Positions 44,682 through 57,544 of a stretch of DNA of 64,000 bases are shown piece after piece; position 1 is the stretch's first letter, and the number at the start of each line of letters is the position of its first letter. This stretch comes from Undaria pinnatifida (lineage: Eukaryota; Sar; Phaeophyceae; Laminariales; Alariaceae), in assembly GCA_012845835.1 (NCBI GenBank), contig JABAKD010000013.1, forward strand, positions 14,469,665 through 14,533,664, given 5' to 3'. The translations under genes and the position numbers were made by a program. A model generated the notes under the pieces. It had not been told where the DNA came from, made no database searches, and saw nothing but the letters and a program-made list of their open reading frames with translations.

Positions 44682-45425
44682 TTATATACAAGGTTCCCCT
44701 TCGGGAGGTGGACACGTGCCTCCCGGGGGCGACGCAAGTCGAATGACTACAACTGATGATGAAGTATTTATGCAGAAGGTGTATATCGGAAGGATGCGTA
44801 GTGGAAAGAATGTGGATAATACTCCGGAGTATAAGATATCACAGACATTTAGAGGAGGAGGGTTGGGATATTGCTGAGGCTCGGTGTGATAAGTTATTCG
44901 AAAGTCCACTCCGTACAGTTGCGTGGCAGCAATTAATTCTACGTTTGTAGCATATGCGTAAGGCTGTGACATGAAGTGGAGATACTCTTCAACACTCGAA
45001 TATGTAGTAGGTTGAGATCCAGCGACTTCCACAAGTTCTTGATTTGCTCCAGCTAAGATGCTGTCGTGGAAAGTGTTGGAACCTGATCCTGGGATAACGG
45101 TGTACAAATTGGTTGTGATGTGGGCAATAATATGTGCACGGACGATGTGATGTAAAGCTGGGTTGTTGTGCACACGACGCGAGATACATCTTAATAAACA
45201 TGCACCATCACCAATCTCGGGAATAATGGACCATTGACCAGAATTGTTATTGTTGCCGCTGTTGTTGTCTTGATCATTTTCGCTGTCTGATGGGTTTGTA
45301 CTGCTGTCGCTGCTGTTAGAGGAATCATTGGTGTCAATTTGTTGTGTGTTTTCTGTGCCCAGTATTTTTCCCCGCGCGCAGTTTATACCGATGTTTGTTG
45401 CCGATATGGTCTGTTGTGTGCACAT
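44682..45425 (-). CDS. OTU-like cysteine protease domain protein, probably truncated
   Basis: A 247-codon frame. Residues 20-70 are Asn/Ser/Asp-rich and disordered. Then IPEIGDGACLLRCISRRVH gives the OTU signature (catalytic Asp-Gly-x-Cys), followed by a helix HHIVRAHIIAHI and, further on, SVEEYLHFMSQPYAYATNVE and LIAATQLYGVDFRITY. This is the usual order of an OTU fold: nucleophile helix, ...M..., E-L-x-A, beta strand. The final strand with the catalytic His is not seen; the frame instead ends in Pro/Gly-rich sequence next to a MITE, which may have removed the end. It shares only the fold signature with the MULE OTU. Host gene or transposon cargo cannot be told apart. Confidence 0.65.
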   Translation of the reverse strand: MCTQQTISATNIGINCARGKILGTENTQQIDTNDSSNSSDSSTNPSDSENDQDNNSGNNNNSGQWSIIPEIGDGACLLRCISRRVHNNPALHHIVRAHIIAHITTNLYTVIPGSGSNTFHDSILAGANQELVEVAGSQPTTYSSVEEYLHFMSQPYAYATNVELIAATQLYGVDFRITYHTEPQQYPNPPPLNVCDILYSGVLSTFFPLRILPIYTFCINTSSSVVVIRLASPPGGTCPPPEGEPCI

Positions 45426-45543
45426 CGTTACTTTTGCTTGAGTTGTGTTGCTACTTTATATCTCTTTATACAGGTTTCGCTACTGCTGTATGGTAACCAC
45501 CGTGTCAATTGTGAGGGAGAACTCACAGTAATGACATAGTTCC
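45378..45543 (+). repeat. 165-bp direct duplication, copy 1
   Basis: GTTTATACCGATGTTTGTTG to GAACTCACAGTAATGACATAG recurs almost unchanged at 45774-45933. Copy 1 overlaps the 5' end of the OTU-like ORF, so the duplicated part may include its promoter. Confidence 0.92.
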
Positions 45544-45773
45544 CGTCGTTGCTCATATGACAATAAACTAGTCTATGGACTACGTGCTGCTTGCTGGTGG
45601 TGCTCTATTGTAAAACCGCTGTTTATGTTCTTTTGATGAGAGGAAAGGTCTTGTGTATTTATTCTCCTCGGTCCATCCAGAAAAAAATCCCGTTCTCAAT
45701 AAAATTTGATTTTTTATAATCTATATATTATTGCCGCTCTCTGCGGTTGCTTGCTGCTGCTGTGATCGTAGAC

Positions 45774-45933
45774 AGTTTATACCGATGTTTGTTGCCGATA
45801 TGGTCTGTTGTGTGCACATCGTTACTTTTGCTTGGGTTGTGTTGCTACTTTATATCTCTTTATACAGGTTTCGCTACTGCTGTATGGTAACCACCGTGTC
45901 AATTGTGAGGGAGAACTCACAGTAATGACATAG
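45774..45933 (+). repeat. 165-bp direct duplication, copy 2
   Basis: Nearly identical to 45378-45543, about 396 bp away. Confidence 0.92.
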
Positions 45934-46205
45934 TTCACGTCGTTGCAGCGGGTACATATACACCGCGCCCGCGTCTAGCAGTGCGGGAAAATTCTCTCGC
46001 AAATACATTTTGATGCCACCCCGATGTACGTGCGAGGACTAAAGTTCCACCATGTGTGTAGTAGACGTATTTAAGCCTGACGATATGCCTATATTTTAGG
46101 CTCTAAACCAAATTAAGCCCTATCGTGTTTTAAATGTCTAAAAAATAGGTCTATTTTACCGACCTAACGACCACGGCAGACCACGGTGAGATGTGGATTT
46201 TCCCA

Positions 46206-46248
46206 AAATATGCACTTGAGCACATTTTGGCCCAAGTGCATATTTGAA
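46206..46248. repeat. inverted repeat, 13-bp arms
   Basis: Arms AAATATGCACTTG and CAAGTGCATATTT are separated by about 17 bp. Confidence 0.85.
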
Positions 46249-46299
46249 GCAATTTTCCGAGTATTTTCCAGCAAACAACAGCATTTCAGACGACAAAAG

Positions 46300-48690
46300 C
46301 TCGAGGAAACATCATACACTCTGCAGCAGCAGCACAGCACAACACCCACGCAGTAATTGCAACGCTCAACCTAGCAAGCCGCTTGGTGTATCCCCAACCC
46401 GGGTTAATCAACCTGCGTGTACAACACGATCAGAAACGTTGGCGGTGGTCAGAGGCGACCCACTCTCGTGGAGCGGCATGCCTCTACGTACTATTACTTG
46501 AAAAGGAGTCCTTGTTCATTCACGAGGATCGAGCGCACACACAACACAACACACCACAAAACAAAACAACACAGCACAACACACAGACAACCAGCACCCC
46601 AACAGCCAACCCAACTACAGCACAACTAGCCGGTGGAAAACGCCCGCGAGACTCCTCCTACCCTGGCGTTCTCTGCGGTCAGAGAACTGGGACTCTGACA
46701 TAGTTCGTCGCGCGCTCGTGCTCCTGCTCTCTCGTCCTGAGAGGCTGTTATTTTTCGATGACACATTTTTTTTGTTTGGTTTTTGTGCCCGACGTAGCGC
46801 ATGGCCGGAGCTGCTGCTGCAGTTTACAACCCTGTTGCCTCTTTCCCGCGGATGCCTACATTTCGAGGGTGGAAATTGAACCGGGTTGAGGGCCAGTCCT
46901 GCTGTGCTGCTGTACTGACTGCCACACTGAGGCACACCGAAGGCGGCAGACGCCTGCGAGGTATCCTACATATGAAGCGAGTATGGAGTACGAAGCACTC
47001 AATGTTTTTGCCAGGCACCAGTTATTTGTTTTGGTCGTTCAAGCTCGCACAGCATGGGCAGGGGAGGGTCTTTCTCGAAGTTTCCACCCACTCATGTGCT
47101 GACTCATGACATAAATCCTCGTCTTGCCATCTGCGTCTGGAGTAGTGCAGAAATATCATAGTCTATTTTCAAGTAGTTTGATCTTTCCTCGGCTTTTCTT
47201 TTTATGCGTACTGAAAGAGACCACTATTTCGAGTTTTAGACATATGGTGTTTTTTTTATGCGTTTAAGGTCGAAATATCGAATGGCCTAGCTCTTCCAGT
47301 TGGAAGTACTTAAGACCTAACCTCGAGGCTTAAATACGTCTAGTGTGTGCTTGCCCGGGGACAGAAGCGTCTCATACCCCGCAAAATAGAGCCAGTCTCG
47401 GCGGCTTTCCGCGGCCATAGCTCGCGCCACGGACGTCCCACGAGCCCGGCACACGGCTGATAATATACCGACGGGTAGTCTGATCGCATTGCAGAAGAAA
47501 GCACACAAAAAAACTCTGCGCCGGCGGAGAAAAAGGGACGGACTAGGCAAAAAAATCAAAATGGTACATATGCATATAACAATTTGTTGCTGGTATCCAC
47601 CCTGAAAGCACCCAAAGCATCACGCAGATTGCAAATATTATCATCGACCCTAAATTTATCCAACTCGCACGTGTTCATAAATAATGTAGGGTTACTTAAA
47701 ATTACTTGAAATTGTTGCTGGCTGTCTGTTGCGCTTAGTTTTTGTATTTTGTGGTCCTGTCGTGATTATATCTTTCTTTTTCCCATTCATTCTTTTTCCT
47801 GTTCATTTTTTCATTTTTTTTTCCTTCCTTTCCTTTTCTTTGCACTGCACATAGTCTGGTGTACTGGCTTGCATATGTTTTGCAAGCGCGTGCTCATTGC
47901 GGTTTACATAACGTGACCAACTCACGTTGCTGTATTTGCAATAGTGTGTATCTCTGTCTCTCGTAGTTTGTGAACATCGAGCTCGTCTCTTGATGGGGAA
48001 TCAGCGCGGACACTGGTTGACAATTATCGTGCTGGATGTAGATGGCTGGAAATATCAGTTTAACGTGATGACCACACGCTCTCGAGCTCAATTTCTCAGA
48101 GGGTTTACCCTCGACGAACATCTGGAAAAGCCGCGGTCATAATTAATTGCCTTCCATTCTTCCCGCCGGTACGTGCCCTTTTTTGCGCCTTGGTTTAATT
48201 AAACAGTCCCACTTTCCAGCTTTTAAAGCTGTTCGATTTCATCTAGCTTTGCTAATTCTCGCGCTCGCGTTTTATGTTACTGCGCTGTCTGTAGTAGTCA
48301 GTATTATCCTAGAAAAAGCATCTACGAGCACGAATATGCACTCGGAGGATTCCAACCCCCATCTCATTCACTTTTTTAGTACGGACGAGATTCACCCACG
48401 ACTAGTCAGTTTTAGGCTAGAAAGAGTCCCTGCGAGCACCTCTATGCACTCGGGCGGATTCCAACATGCATCATTGATTTTAGTAAGGACGGGATTCACC
48501 TACCACTCCACATGGGGCGCCCGGATTGTAGTCGCAAAGTTACGTGTATCACGCAGCTTCCAAGTATGAGTATCGATCCTAAATTTATCGAACTCACAGC
48601 TGACGTGATTATTAGAAGTTTTTTTTTCAAAAAACATTTTTTTCCCTCGTCGGCTCTCATGAATTTCATTAAGTCATACACCTGATCCAG
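46300..48690. other. no recognisable gene
   Basis: A CA-rich stretch lies at about 46535-46620. The block TCGAACTCACAGCTGACGTG (about 48588) belongs to the dispersed family seen near 17263. Frames up to 140 codons lack motifs. Confidence 0.4.
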
Positions 48691-48699
48691 GCGTATTGT

Positions 48700-49440
48700 G
48701 GGTCGCAGGTAGACGTGTCACCCTTTTACGAATCACCCGCCGGGCACTCGCGAGTATTACCCGGCTTGCTTGTAACCGTGTCGGATACGAGTAGCAGTTC
48801 ATACTCGTCGAGTATTTGGGACACGGGTACCCGGGCACTCGTTTGATTACGTTCGAAATCCTTGGCATGGCAACGTATCATCCGCTATATCTCGTCCCCT
48901 GGGTATTATTTTGTGCGATATTCTCCAGGAAACACTTTTCGAAATGAAAATGTTGTCTCGTACCTCACACCTTACTTGATCTATACGATTAGCACTTCAT
49001 ACTCGCCGAGTATTAGGCTCCGGGTACCCGGGCACCCGGTTTAAACGGGTACCCGGGTACTTTGCTTACGCGAGGGGCCAGGTACTCGTCAGATCACGTC
49101 CGAAAAATCCTGGGCATGGCAACGTATCATCCGCTATATCTCGTCCCCTATGTACTATTTTGTACGATATTCTCCAGCCTAGGAAACCCTTTCGAAGTGA
49201 AAATGCTGTCTCGTACCTCACACCTCACTTGATCTATACGCGTAGCACTTCATATTCGCCGAGTAATAGGCTCCGGGTACCCCAGCACTCGGTTAATGGG
49301 ATACCCGGGTACCTTGCTTACACGGGTGCCCGGGTACCGGGTACTCGTTAAACTGCGTTCGAAATGCCGGGCATGGCCACTAGTCATCACCTAAATCACG
49401 TCCCGTGGGTACTCTTCATTCGATATTCTCCTGGAAATTA
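48700..49440 (+). repeat. tandem repeat, period about 250 bp, with GGGTACCC motifs
   Basis: GGCATGG followed by CAACGTATCATCC or a close variant occurs at 48864, 49113 and 49370 (spacings 249 and 257). Each unit also has GATATTCTCC, CTCGTACCTCACACC and runs of GGGTACCCGGG palindromes. Similar GGGTACCCG runs are at 54597-54790. Confidence 0.88.
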
Positions 49441-49559
49441 TTTTCAAAATGAAAATGCTGATGCCTCCCGCCTCACCCGCCTGTGCGTTGAACCCACAAA
49501 CACATACATTACATCGCCCGGACCTAGCACCACGCGTATAGCAAGCTCCTAACTGATAT

Positions 49560-50460
49560 ACATCTATGTGACCTAAAGCTATTGGAAATCCCCCTCCTCC
49601 CCCCCCATCGGACACTTCGCCCTCTCCTCACTGGTTGTACGACTTACAGGATATACATGATGCATTCCTTCTACAACCGTCAGATTTGTGCTCTTGAAGG
49701 ATTTATTTATTGTTTCCGCGCACGGATTGAGTTGCCCCACCAGCCCCCCCCCCCCCCCCCCCCCCCCGTTCCCTCTTGTTTAAACCCAGGCCCCCACGCC
49801 CCGCCCTCCCCTCACCGGTTATACGACTTACAATATGCACTTTTTAAATTGATGCATTACCTTCCACAACTGTCAGATTTTGTCCCCCTCATGAAAAACG
49901 GGTTTTATAGTTTCCGCGCACAGACTGATTAACTTCACCCTGTTGACCCTGGTACAAGCTCCACCGTAGTTTCAAGGGGAGTCGCCGACCTATCGTGTCC
50001 TTAATGAGGACACAAACCCCGTAACACGCGCGATCGAAGTACCACACACAGCTGGCAAATATGAGTTTTTGAAGAATCTTCGATCTCACAGCTGGAGCGT
50101 AACCCTTTATTTTTATAATATATAGTCTAGACTGATTCTTTTTTGTTGGGGGGACAGGGACTTGGTCAGGAGTTTTTTCCGTCTCGGCCTCAGTGTGGGA
50201 TTCTCGAAACTGGAATATCTCGGTCAAATAGCTTCGTTTGAGCGCCGTCTTCGGAGGGCGGCTCCAACGCCCCTCGCCCTGCCATGTCCGTTCCGCATCT
50301 TAACGTGAACGCGAATGGATGCTGAGGGAGACAAGCGAGAAGCGCGCAAATTTCATAGTTTGAACTGTACTCTCCATTTATTCTTCGGATCTTGATGTAT
50401 GGAAAGGATGACAAAAAAAACTTAGCACGACAGTATTTCCAAATTGGCGTCATATTTAGT
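49560..50460 (+). repeat. dispersed repeat family, copy B
   Basis: Same order of blocks as copy A at 16617-17640, including GTTGACCCTGGTACAAGCT, TGGTCAGGAGTTTTTT and CGGCTCCAACGCCCCTCG. A poly(C) run is at about 49745-49767. Confidence 0.8.
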
Positions 50461-51192
50461 CCCAAAACAAAATCCCCGTGATACCGCGGTAGGTATCATT
50501 ATTATGCATTTATTTATCGAATTTCGGTAGGTACGTACGTACATGGATAAGGACGTGGCAAGCGCACGCATGACTAAAATAAGGTGGTAGTGGTTACCAG
50601 TACTCCGCCAGAAAAAGCCACGCAGCAGCATTATTACGAGTGGCTTCGCCCCCGGCCTCGAGGGTGGTGTTTCGGGCACATCGACATAGTTTGTACGCGA
50701 GCTAGTAATATAGGTACGAGTAAGAGCATGCACACTGGCTGATGCTCTACTTCACACACGTGTTTTGTCTAACTTGTAGAATGCATGGGGAGGGTTTACC
50801 AAAACAAAAAGGAAATTAATTTTTCAACGTAAAATACAAGGGGAAAAATCGTTCCTGTTGTTAAGCTGCGCCACGCGAAGGTCGTATAGTAAGTAGTAGA
50901 CGGTATCCACGTAAGAAGCCAGTGGCATGCATTCGTCCCGGTATCGCATCTGCCGGTGGTCATTTTCCCCTAGAAGACCCTATGGAGAAGTATAGGCGGT
51001 GTGGAAGACGTGCTTTGTTGTTGGTGTGGTGCAAGTCTCCGTTGTTGTTTTGGTCGTTTGCCCCGGTCAACTGAAAAAATAAAAAAGCGGTCGTGTTGGT
51101 ACGTAACTGACAAGCAATTTTGTGTTGCTTCTGACTTGGCGTGCTCCTTGCTTCTGATTGTTGATTGAACATCTCTAGTGAGTTGTTGTATA
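50461..51192. other. no recognisable gene
   Basis: A minus-strand frame of 103 codons (50733-50422) and shorter ones; no motif. Confidence 0.4.
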
Positions 51193-51545
51193 GAGCCGGT
51201 CGCCCCGGTGGTCTATCTAGTGGCTACCTCCGAATATTACTAGCGTTGGTCCTCGAAATCAATTACCACCGTTATGGGATTTTTACTATATTTGCAGAAA
51301 TAATGAAAAAATTATTCCAACTGACTGCTGAGAACGCCTAGCAGCGTGGGTAGGTACAATTGAACGTGAAACGACGAGGAGGGAAGGAAATGCTGAATTC
51401 TTCTCGCGATAAAATCTGAGGCATGTGCCGTATTCGGGCGGGGGCAGGAGGGCCCGCTATGTGACCCATGATCTGAGTTGTACTACTGCTAGGAAGGAGG
51501 GCGAGAGTAGTGCAAGCATAAAAAATGGGATAGAAAAAAATCCTG
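51193..51545 (+). mobile_element. tRNA-derived SINE, copy 2
   Basis: Matches 19131-19460 along its whole length. The A box is split by four extra bases (GGTCTATCTAGTGG) and the B box is decayed, so this copy is probably not transcribable. The body (CTGCTGAGA-CGCCTAG, AGGGCCCGCTATGTGACCC) is well kept. It ends with GGGATAGAAAAAAAT. Confidence 0.75.
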
Positions 51546-52129
51546 ATTCAAAATCGAGAACAGCTTTTCAGACAAGCTACACCAAGCAACTAATTACAGC
51601 AGTACATACAGTGGGGGCATTCTGATTCAAGATTACCCTAACAAGCCGAAGCAGGCACTCATTGCTCTTATCTGTTCTGCCGGCAACATATAGCTGTTAG
51701 TATGCCGAGACATGGCGATTTGACCGCTCTTATATATCCCGAATGGCTTTGTCTTTGACGCTCTGGGTACCTACTGCTGTATAGATTCATCCTGAGGTCG
51801 AGCGTTTTGCACGAATCGCGGTCGTATGGCGAATGTTTGCCGTACACGAGTAGTATGCAAGAAAACCCGCGAAAATATTGGCGAGACTTAGTTAGATTTT
51901 TACACAATACACGAATGAAATAAGGATTTTCAGCAATATTTTTCCGTGTCGCATAAGCGGCAAAGAGGTGACAATATTATCCAATGATTATTCGACCATT
52001 ACGCGAGTCAAACACGCACTGTTTTTTGCCCCATTTCAGGTTTTTTCCCCGGTTGTTATGCTCGAGTTGTGCCAGTTTTTAAGTTGCATTTAGAATAAAA
52101 TACTATGAAAATAATAATGCACTCTAACT
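51546..52129. other. no recognisable gene
   Basis: Short frames only. CCTACTGCTGTATAG at about 51769 also occurs at the right edge of the MITE at 44.67 kb. Confidence 0.4.
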
Positions 52130-52720
52130 GTGAGATCGAAGATTTTGTAAAAACTCATATATGCATGCTGTGTGTGATACTCCGATCGCGCGTATTACAG
52201 GGTGTGTGTCCTCATTAAGGATATAAGTCGGTGATTCCCCTTGGAACCACAGTGTAGCTTGTACCAGGGTCAACAGGGTGATGTTAGTCAGTCTGTGTAA
52301 GGAAACAATCTAACCCGTTTATGAGGGGGACAAAATCTGACAGTTGTGGAAGGTAATGCATCAATTTATAAAGTGAATCCTGTAAGTCGAATGACCGGTG
52401 AGGGGAGGGCGGAGTTTTTAAGGACGTGGGGGCCTGGTTTTGATCAAAAGGGAGCAGGAGGGGGGAAGGGAGGGATTTCCAACGGTTTTAAGTCGCATAG
52501 ATGTAGGGACTTGCTATGCACGTGGTGCCAGGTCTAGGCGATGGCTCGGGTGGTGGCGAAGGGGGGGGCGTTTGGGGGCGGGGGGGAGCGGGATGAGTTG
52601 AAGCTACGGCATGGATGGCTAGAAATATAACGAGGTGAAATCAACTGCCGGATAGTGTTTATTACTCTGGCATATTTTAATTTCAGGTGGGGTGTTTGAA
52701 CAAGAGGGAGCGGGGAAAAA
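52130..52720 (-). repeat. dispersed repeat family, copy C, reversed
   Basis: In reverse it carries CACCCTGTTGACCCTGGTAC, TCCTTAATGAGGACAC and the CCTCCCCTCACCGG block, and then the TGTTCAAACACCCCACCTG block of the C-rich region. Order agrees with copies A and B. Confidence 0.75.
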
Positions 52721-53084
52721 AATAGAAGGCGGGTGCGGGGGGGCCGAGGGGGGGGGGTATTATGTCGTTTTGCTTTGAACACCTCATTTTGCTTGTGATT
52801 GTTCTTATAACCGGGGGGGGCTGAATCCTGGATACAAATCGCGCTACGTTGTCCATTTATATTGCGCTGGGTGCTGTTGTTGCTGTTGAAGTGTTTCTCT
52901 CATCCTCGTTTTGAGCGCGCTAGCTCGGCACGCCAACCTGACATAGGCTTAAGGTGGCTTTTTTTGCGACCCATCATTCAAATAGCTGGTCGAATTGCGT
53001 CCGCATTTGGCGTATACGGAAATATGTTCTCGCTTGCGATAAAACCACAATCGGTCGAAATAATTGTGAACATATTGGGTCAAA

Positions 53085-53720
53085 GCCTACCAGCCAATCA
53101 CGAATAATCCAATGGGGTCGAGGTTGACACGCCGTGCCGCGAGGTATCGACCCGAGAGATCATCGTTATAGTTCCCGCGTTGTTGGAGCTGTAGAATTTT
53201 GGAAGGTTTCTGAACCGGGGATGGGGCCCTATCTCCCCCGTGTGCGATGGAACTGCCCCCCATTGGTCGGTGAGCCTCTATCGTCCTTCTATGTTGGGGC
53301 GGAGCCATGGAACTCAAACCAATCAGCGATTTTAGCCTAGAGAGTTGAGGTTTCCAGACCGTGAGGGACGGTGACGACCCGAGAGAACTCGGTTTTATTC
53401 CCCGGTTTGTTTATTTCCAGTCATATGGAATGGTCTCCGAATCGAGGATGGGACGCTATCATCCCCGGATGGAGCTGGCTCTATAATATACGACCCCCAG
53501 CCAATCAGAGATCGGCCGGTCGGTGGGGTTGGGGAATATTTCCACACTGTGCGGAGAGGTATCAATCCTGGTGATATCCGTGTTCCCGTTCCCGGGTTTT
53601 CGGAGTTGTATATGTATGTGTGGATGGATTATGATCGTGGGATGGGACCCTATCGTTCCCAGATTATGGTTTATTCATGTATGATCCCCGGCCGATGAAC
53701 GACCAGCGATTAGGCAAATA
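53085..53720 (+). repeat. divergent tandem repeat, units of about 170-235 bp
   Basis: The blocks GGGGATGGG-CCCTATC, then GATGGAACTGG or GGAGCTGG, then CCAATCA-CGAT recur; CCAATCA is at about 53094, 53322 and 53498, with a weaker one near 53697. Copies are well diverged. Confidence 0.6.
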
Positions 53721-54354
53721 CCAGGTAATATACTGTATGTTTTTGTTCTTTTCGATCGTGAAGTTCTTAACTGCCAAATTATTTGTACGGTGCTATCGCG
53801 TACTGTTAATACTCTATCTACCAGATAGCAACAAGTTGCAGCATTATAATAATAGTATTAGAGGAATTGAATGGCGAAGGCAGCGACACCGTGTTTCACG
53901 CCTAGAATACCGTCAGCAAGTCTCTCCACGATCAGACCATACACACACAAACGGTCGGTTTGCGAACCTCGGATCTAAATACTCTCGTACATGGTGTAGA
54001 AGGAGCTGGCTTCGTGCGCGCCTCTCGGTGGCTACGTAGAGAACATGCAGCATAATACATGGCCACCCCCTTGCTGGCCCCGGATTCTTGATTGAGTGAA
54101 AACATCAAGAAACGCACTCGAAACGTCTCTTCGTGGCCAGACTAGAGGGTCAGTCTGCGTGGGCTCTCTGGTTTATCCGATCGAAATATGATTAAGCTCG
54201 GAATCGGATTCACGCAGGAAAAGCAGAAGTAGTCCACTGTTGGTCTATGTCGATATATTGACATTACTTTACATTCTATACGCGTAGACTATGTGTTGCG
54301 TGGTAACGATTTTCACTGCTACCGAATATTGAATCGAATAAGTCGAAGTGCTGC

Positions 54355-54412
54355 CCTGCCCTACCCGGAGCATGGGTGCCGGCAAATGCCGGCATACATG
54401 CGGAGCACTAGT
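54355..54412 (+). repeat. hairpin plus GCGGAGCACTAGT tail
   Basis: Arms GCATGGGTGCCGGC and GCCGGCATACATGC with loop AAAT, then GGAGCACTAGT. Homologous upstream sequence (GTCGAAGTGCTGCC-TGCCCTACCC) is shared with 20229-20262. Confidence 0.7.
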
Positions 54413-54596
54413 ACATATCTACAATGGTTTTTCATTGTGCGACGTAGTCTGTTTTCCTGGTGTGTATGGATATCATTAATTTATTGTGGCAGGGTTGTTA
54501 TGCCGAGTCCTGTACCCTTTGCCTTCCAAAAAAAATCTTAAGAGATGATGTAGCTATTTCTCAGCAAACTGAATTCGATAAGAAACAATGTCCTGT

Positions 54597-54790
54597 GTAC
54601 CCGGGTGCCCGTCTGTAGACGAGTACCCGTTGGTTAACCGGGTACCCGGATGCTGTACGTGTACCCGGATGCTATACGTGTACCCGGGTACCCGGCCAAA
54701 ACAGCCGTAAATACTCTCGAGTACCCCGGTATTTCCCCCCCGAAATTAGCCGGCACCCGTTTAAGACGGGTACTCGTCGGTTAACACCTG
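54597..54790 (+). repeat. GGGTACCCG-type palindromic repeats
   Basis: Short, irregular repeats of TACCCGGGT and GGATGCT-TACGTGTACCC, related to the blocks at 48.7-49.35 kb. Confidence 0.7.
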
Positions 54791-55052
54791 CAGTCGCAGG
54801 TTCATTTTCCATCGTTGCCTTGGTGATATCGTCTGACCAAGGCTACGTCATGGGAGTCAGTTTCGTCATTTGTTTACGCAGTGGGTCGGGGTCATTCGCG
54901 CGAACCACCCCCCTGTCCTTCGCGGTCTTTAGCTTTCGTTATGTTTTAGTTTTGCGGTAGGAATCCGCAATGGAATGTTATGATAAGCTACGCCAGACGT
55001 ATCACCTAAAGTATTTTTATCAGTGAGGTGCTGAGTAGCTCGTTGGAGTGGC

Positions 55053-57130
55053 TCAAACACAGCAGTGAAAAATAGGGGATCCCTCCCACGGTTGCCTTGG
55101 TAGTTTCGTAAACGTTTTTATCAAAGGTAGCCGTTCCAGAGGTATTGAACATCGTATCTGGTAAGAAATGGTAGGTGACATCAGCCTATCGTCATTATTT
55201 ATGTTCCGTAGCGAATGTACAACTCCATGTTGGCGCTTGCTGCAGCGCCACACCAGCCAGCAGGTAGCCTACAGAGTTGCTCGTAGGTGTGACAATGCCA
55301 TCTAATACTGGTAGCGGATGGGGACCCTGCGCCATCTGCGTGGTCAATGAGTATCGGCAAAACGTACCAGATACCAGGTACAACGTTATTCTGCACAAAC
55401 ACAGCCGTGGTGCAATGGCTGCGCTCAAGGAATTTTGTCTTTGTACTCAAGAGTCTCGCAATTCGCATCCTAGAACGAGTATTTGAGTATATCGTGTTTT
55501 GGGGCTATCCAAGGGTTTTCTAACAGTCCCGTAACTGTCTGTAGGCTTTTGGAGCATGGCTGACATCTAGACGTCGGTCGCATGGGGTTCTGGAATCTAG
55601 CAGCTCTTTCGACGTCGAGGAAGCCGGTGGAGCACCCCCCCTCTCCTGCTCACTCTTCTCAGCCGCATCTGAACGTCTTCCCGTTCATCGGTCAGTAAGC
55701 TTTAGTTGGGCCATCGAACGCCCCTGTTCAACCGAAAATGTGTATCTTCTGCAACATGGTTGATACTCGAGTTCGTCTGGTAACGACTCTGTGAGCAACC
55801 CCTGAAGACCGTCATCGGTCGGCCACCCGAGAGTGCCCTATTCTTGTACTGTGGTCTTGGAGTTTTCGCAGATTCAGGTGACTTGAGTGTCGGGCAATTC
55901 CGTTGCCTGCCTACGAGTAAATCACTGTCGACTGTGTCATCTTCCATACGAGCACCAATCTTGTTGCCTCGAGACACTTCTATCTTTTGCCCTTGATCGG
56001 TTCACCGTGGCACCTTGCCCCATCCTGACGAGCACTACACCCTACGAAAGATAAGAAGATTAGTTGTTGCAGTCGTGAGTAGAACTTGGGGATGGCCAAA
56101 CTTATCTGGCGTCGGGTTTTATAGTCATTCACACTCACCCGTTTATAGCTTTGGTCGACCAACCGTTGTATATGTTGCACACACTGCATGCGCGATTTTC
56201 TGGCAAGTTCGTCAACATGTCACATTGTTTGTACTTATCATTCAGTGTATATACAAGCCTCCCAAGCAACCGTCTCATGCAGACACCGTTTTTATCAAGG
56301 AATGTCCTTACTATAGCCGACGGTGCCATCGTCGTTTGTGAAGGGTTGTTTGTTGTCGTCGAGTATGTGGATTCGGCACCAGATAACCGTGCTGATGAAT
56401 AGTGGAAGTCCACACCACCGTGCTGGTGGAAGAATGAAAGTCCACACAGCTGGTAATTTGTAGGTATGACTGGCCTCTGTCGTAAACATATTACATGTAT
56501 GTTTCATGCCAGCCCGTGACTCATATGGCGCAGAGGGTTACATTATTAGAATATGAAAATGTGGAAACTTACATGTAAACGCCGAAGCACCACCACAATA
56601 CCCTGATTTCGTACGCAGCCTCTGGAAAACTTGTCTCCCGTTTATAGTTCGAAAACCACGCCGGGTGCTCCGGTATGAAGAGTTGTAACATTGGAGGGCA
56701 ACCAATGTGGGGTCGGAGGTACATTTTCTACCGTCCGTTGCAAGTGATATGTTGTCACGAAGACTTTCATGAACGGTAGCTGCTCCAGAGGTGTTGGATG
56801 TCATTTTTTGCTGTGCTACAAGTGGTCGTGGACCCTCTGTTGGTTCAGACGACAAAGAGCTTTGATTGGTGATGTTGGCACTACAATAAAAAACAAGATT
56901 TGATCTGTGTGCGAGTAAGCATGTTCTACGATGGCTGGAGCACGTACAAGGAAACAGCTTTCACCAACAACAGCTTTGTTTGGCTGGAGTTTTCCCGGGC
57001 CTTTTTGAAAGTGTGCGGACGTACACAAACAATGTGCGGACAGGCAAAAATCATCGCTGTTAGAGGTAGTCATGTTTTGGGTAAACAAATGGCAAAAACG
57101 AGCGAAGCAGCTCTGAACGCTTAAAAACAA
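55053..57130 (-). CDS. possible multi-exon hypothetical gene
   Basis: Several minus-strand frames read like exons. The one from 56855 ends in GCGTTTACAT followed by GTAAGT, a good donor at about 56571. Others are at 56413-56135 (with SAIVRTFLDKNGVCMRRLLG), 55977-55702 and 55428-55195 (with QGPHPLPVLDGIVTPTSNSV). Two pieces share a similar motif, NTSGAAT and NTSGTAT, at about 56785 and 55145. No family is recognised and I could not link the exons in phase, so gene limits are uncertain. It may be a decayed multi-copy gene. Confidence 0.3.
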
Positions 57131-57544
57131 AAATCGTCAGAGTTTTCGATCCGAGAAACCATATATTGCTTGTAAATTTATTAACTCTATTTCCGAAGCG
57201 TTCGCCTTCCAAGGAAACGCCTTCTATAAACATACTCGAGTTTACGGGGCAGTTTTTTTCGGATTGATCCCCCGTGGTGTTACGTGCTGTCGCGTACGGT
57301 ACGCCGTCGTGGACGGCAGTGAGTGGTGGAGGTATCGAAGCGAAGAACGTCTGGATCCGATATGATCCTAAAGCCTTCGATAACGACAAATATAGCGAAA
57401 ACTATCGTTATCGAATAGAAACGCGCTAAAAAGTAGATACCATATACAGGATAACGACACTTACAGCGCAGGCGTAAACAGACGCACAATAAACTCACAC
57501 AACCCATCCGTGCGTGTTCGTTTCGATTTTTTTTTGCTGGTCCC

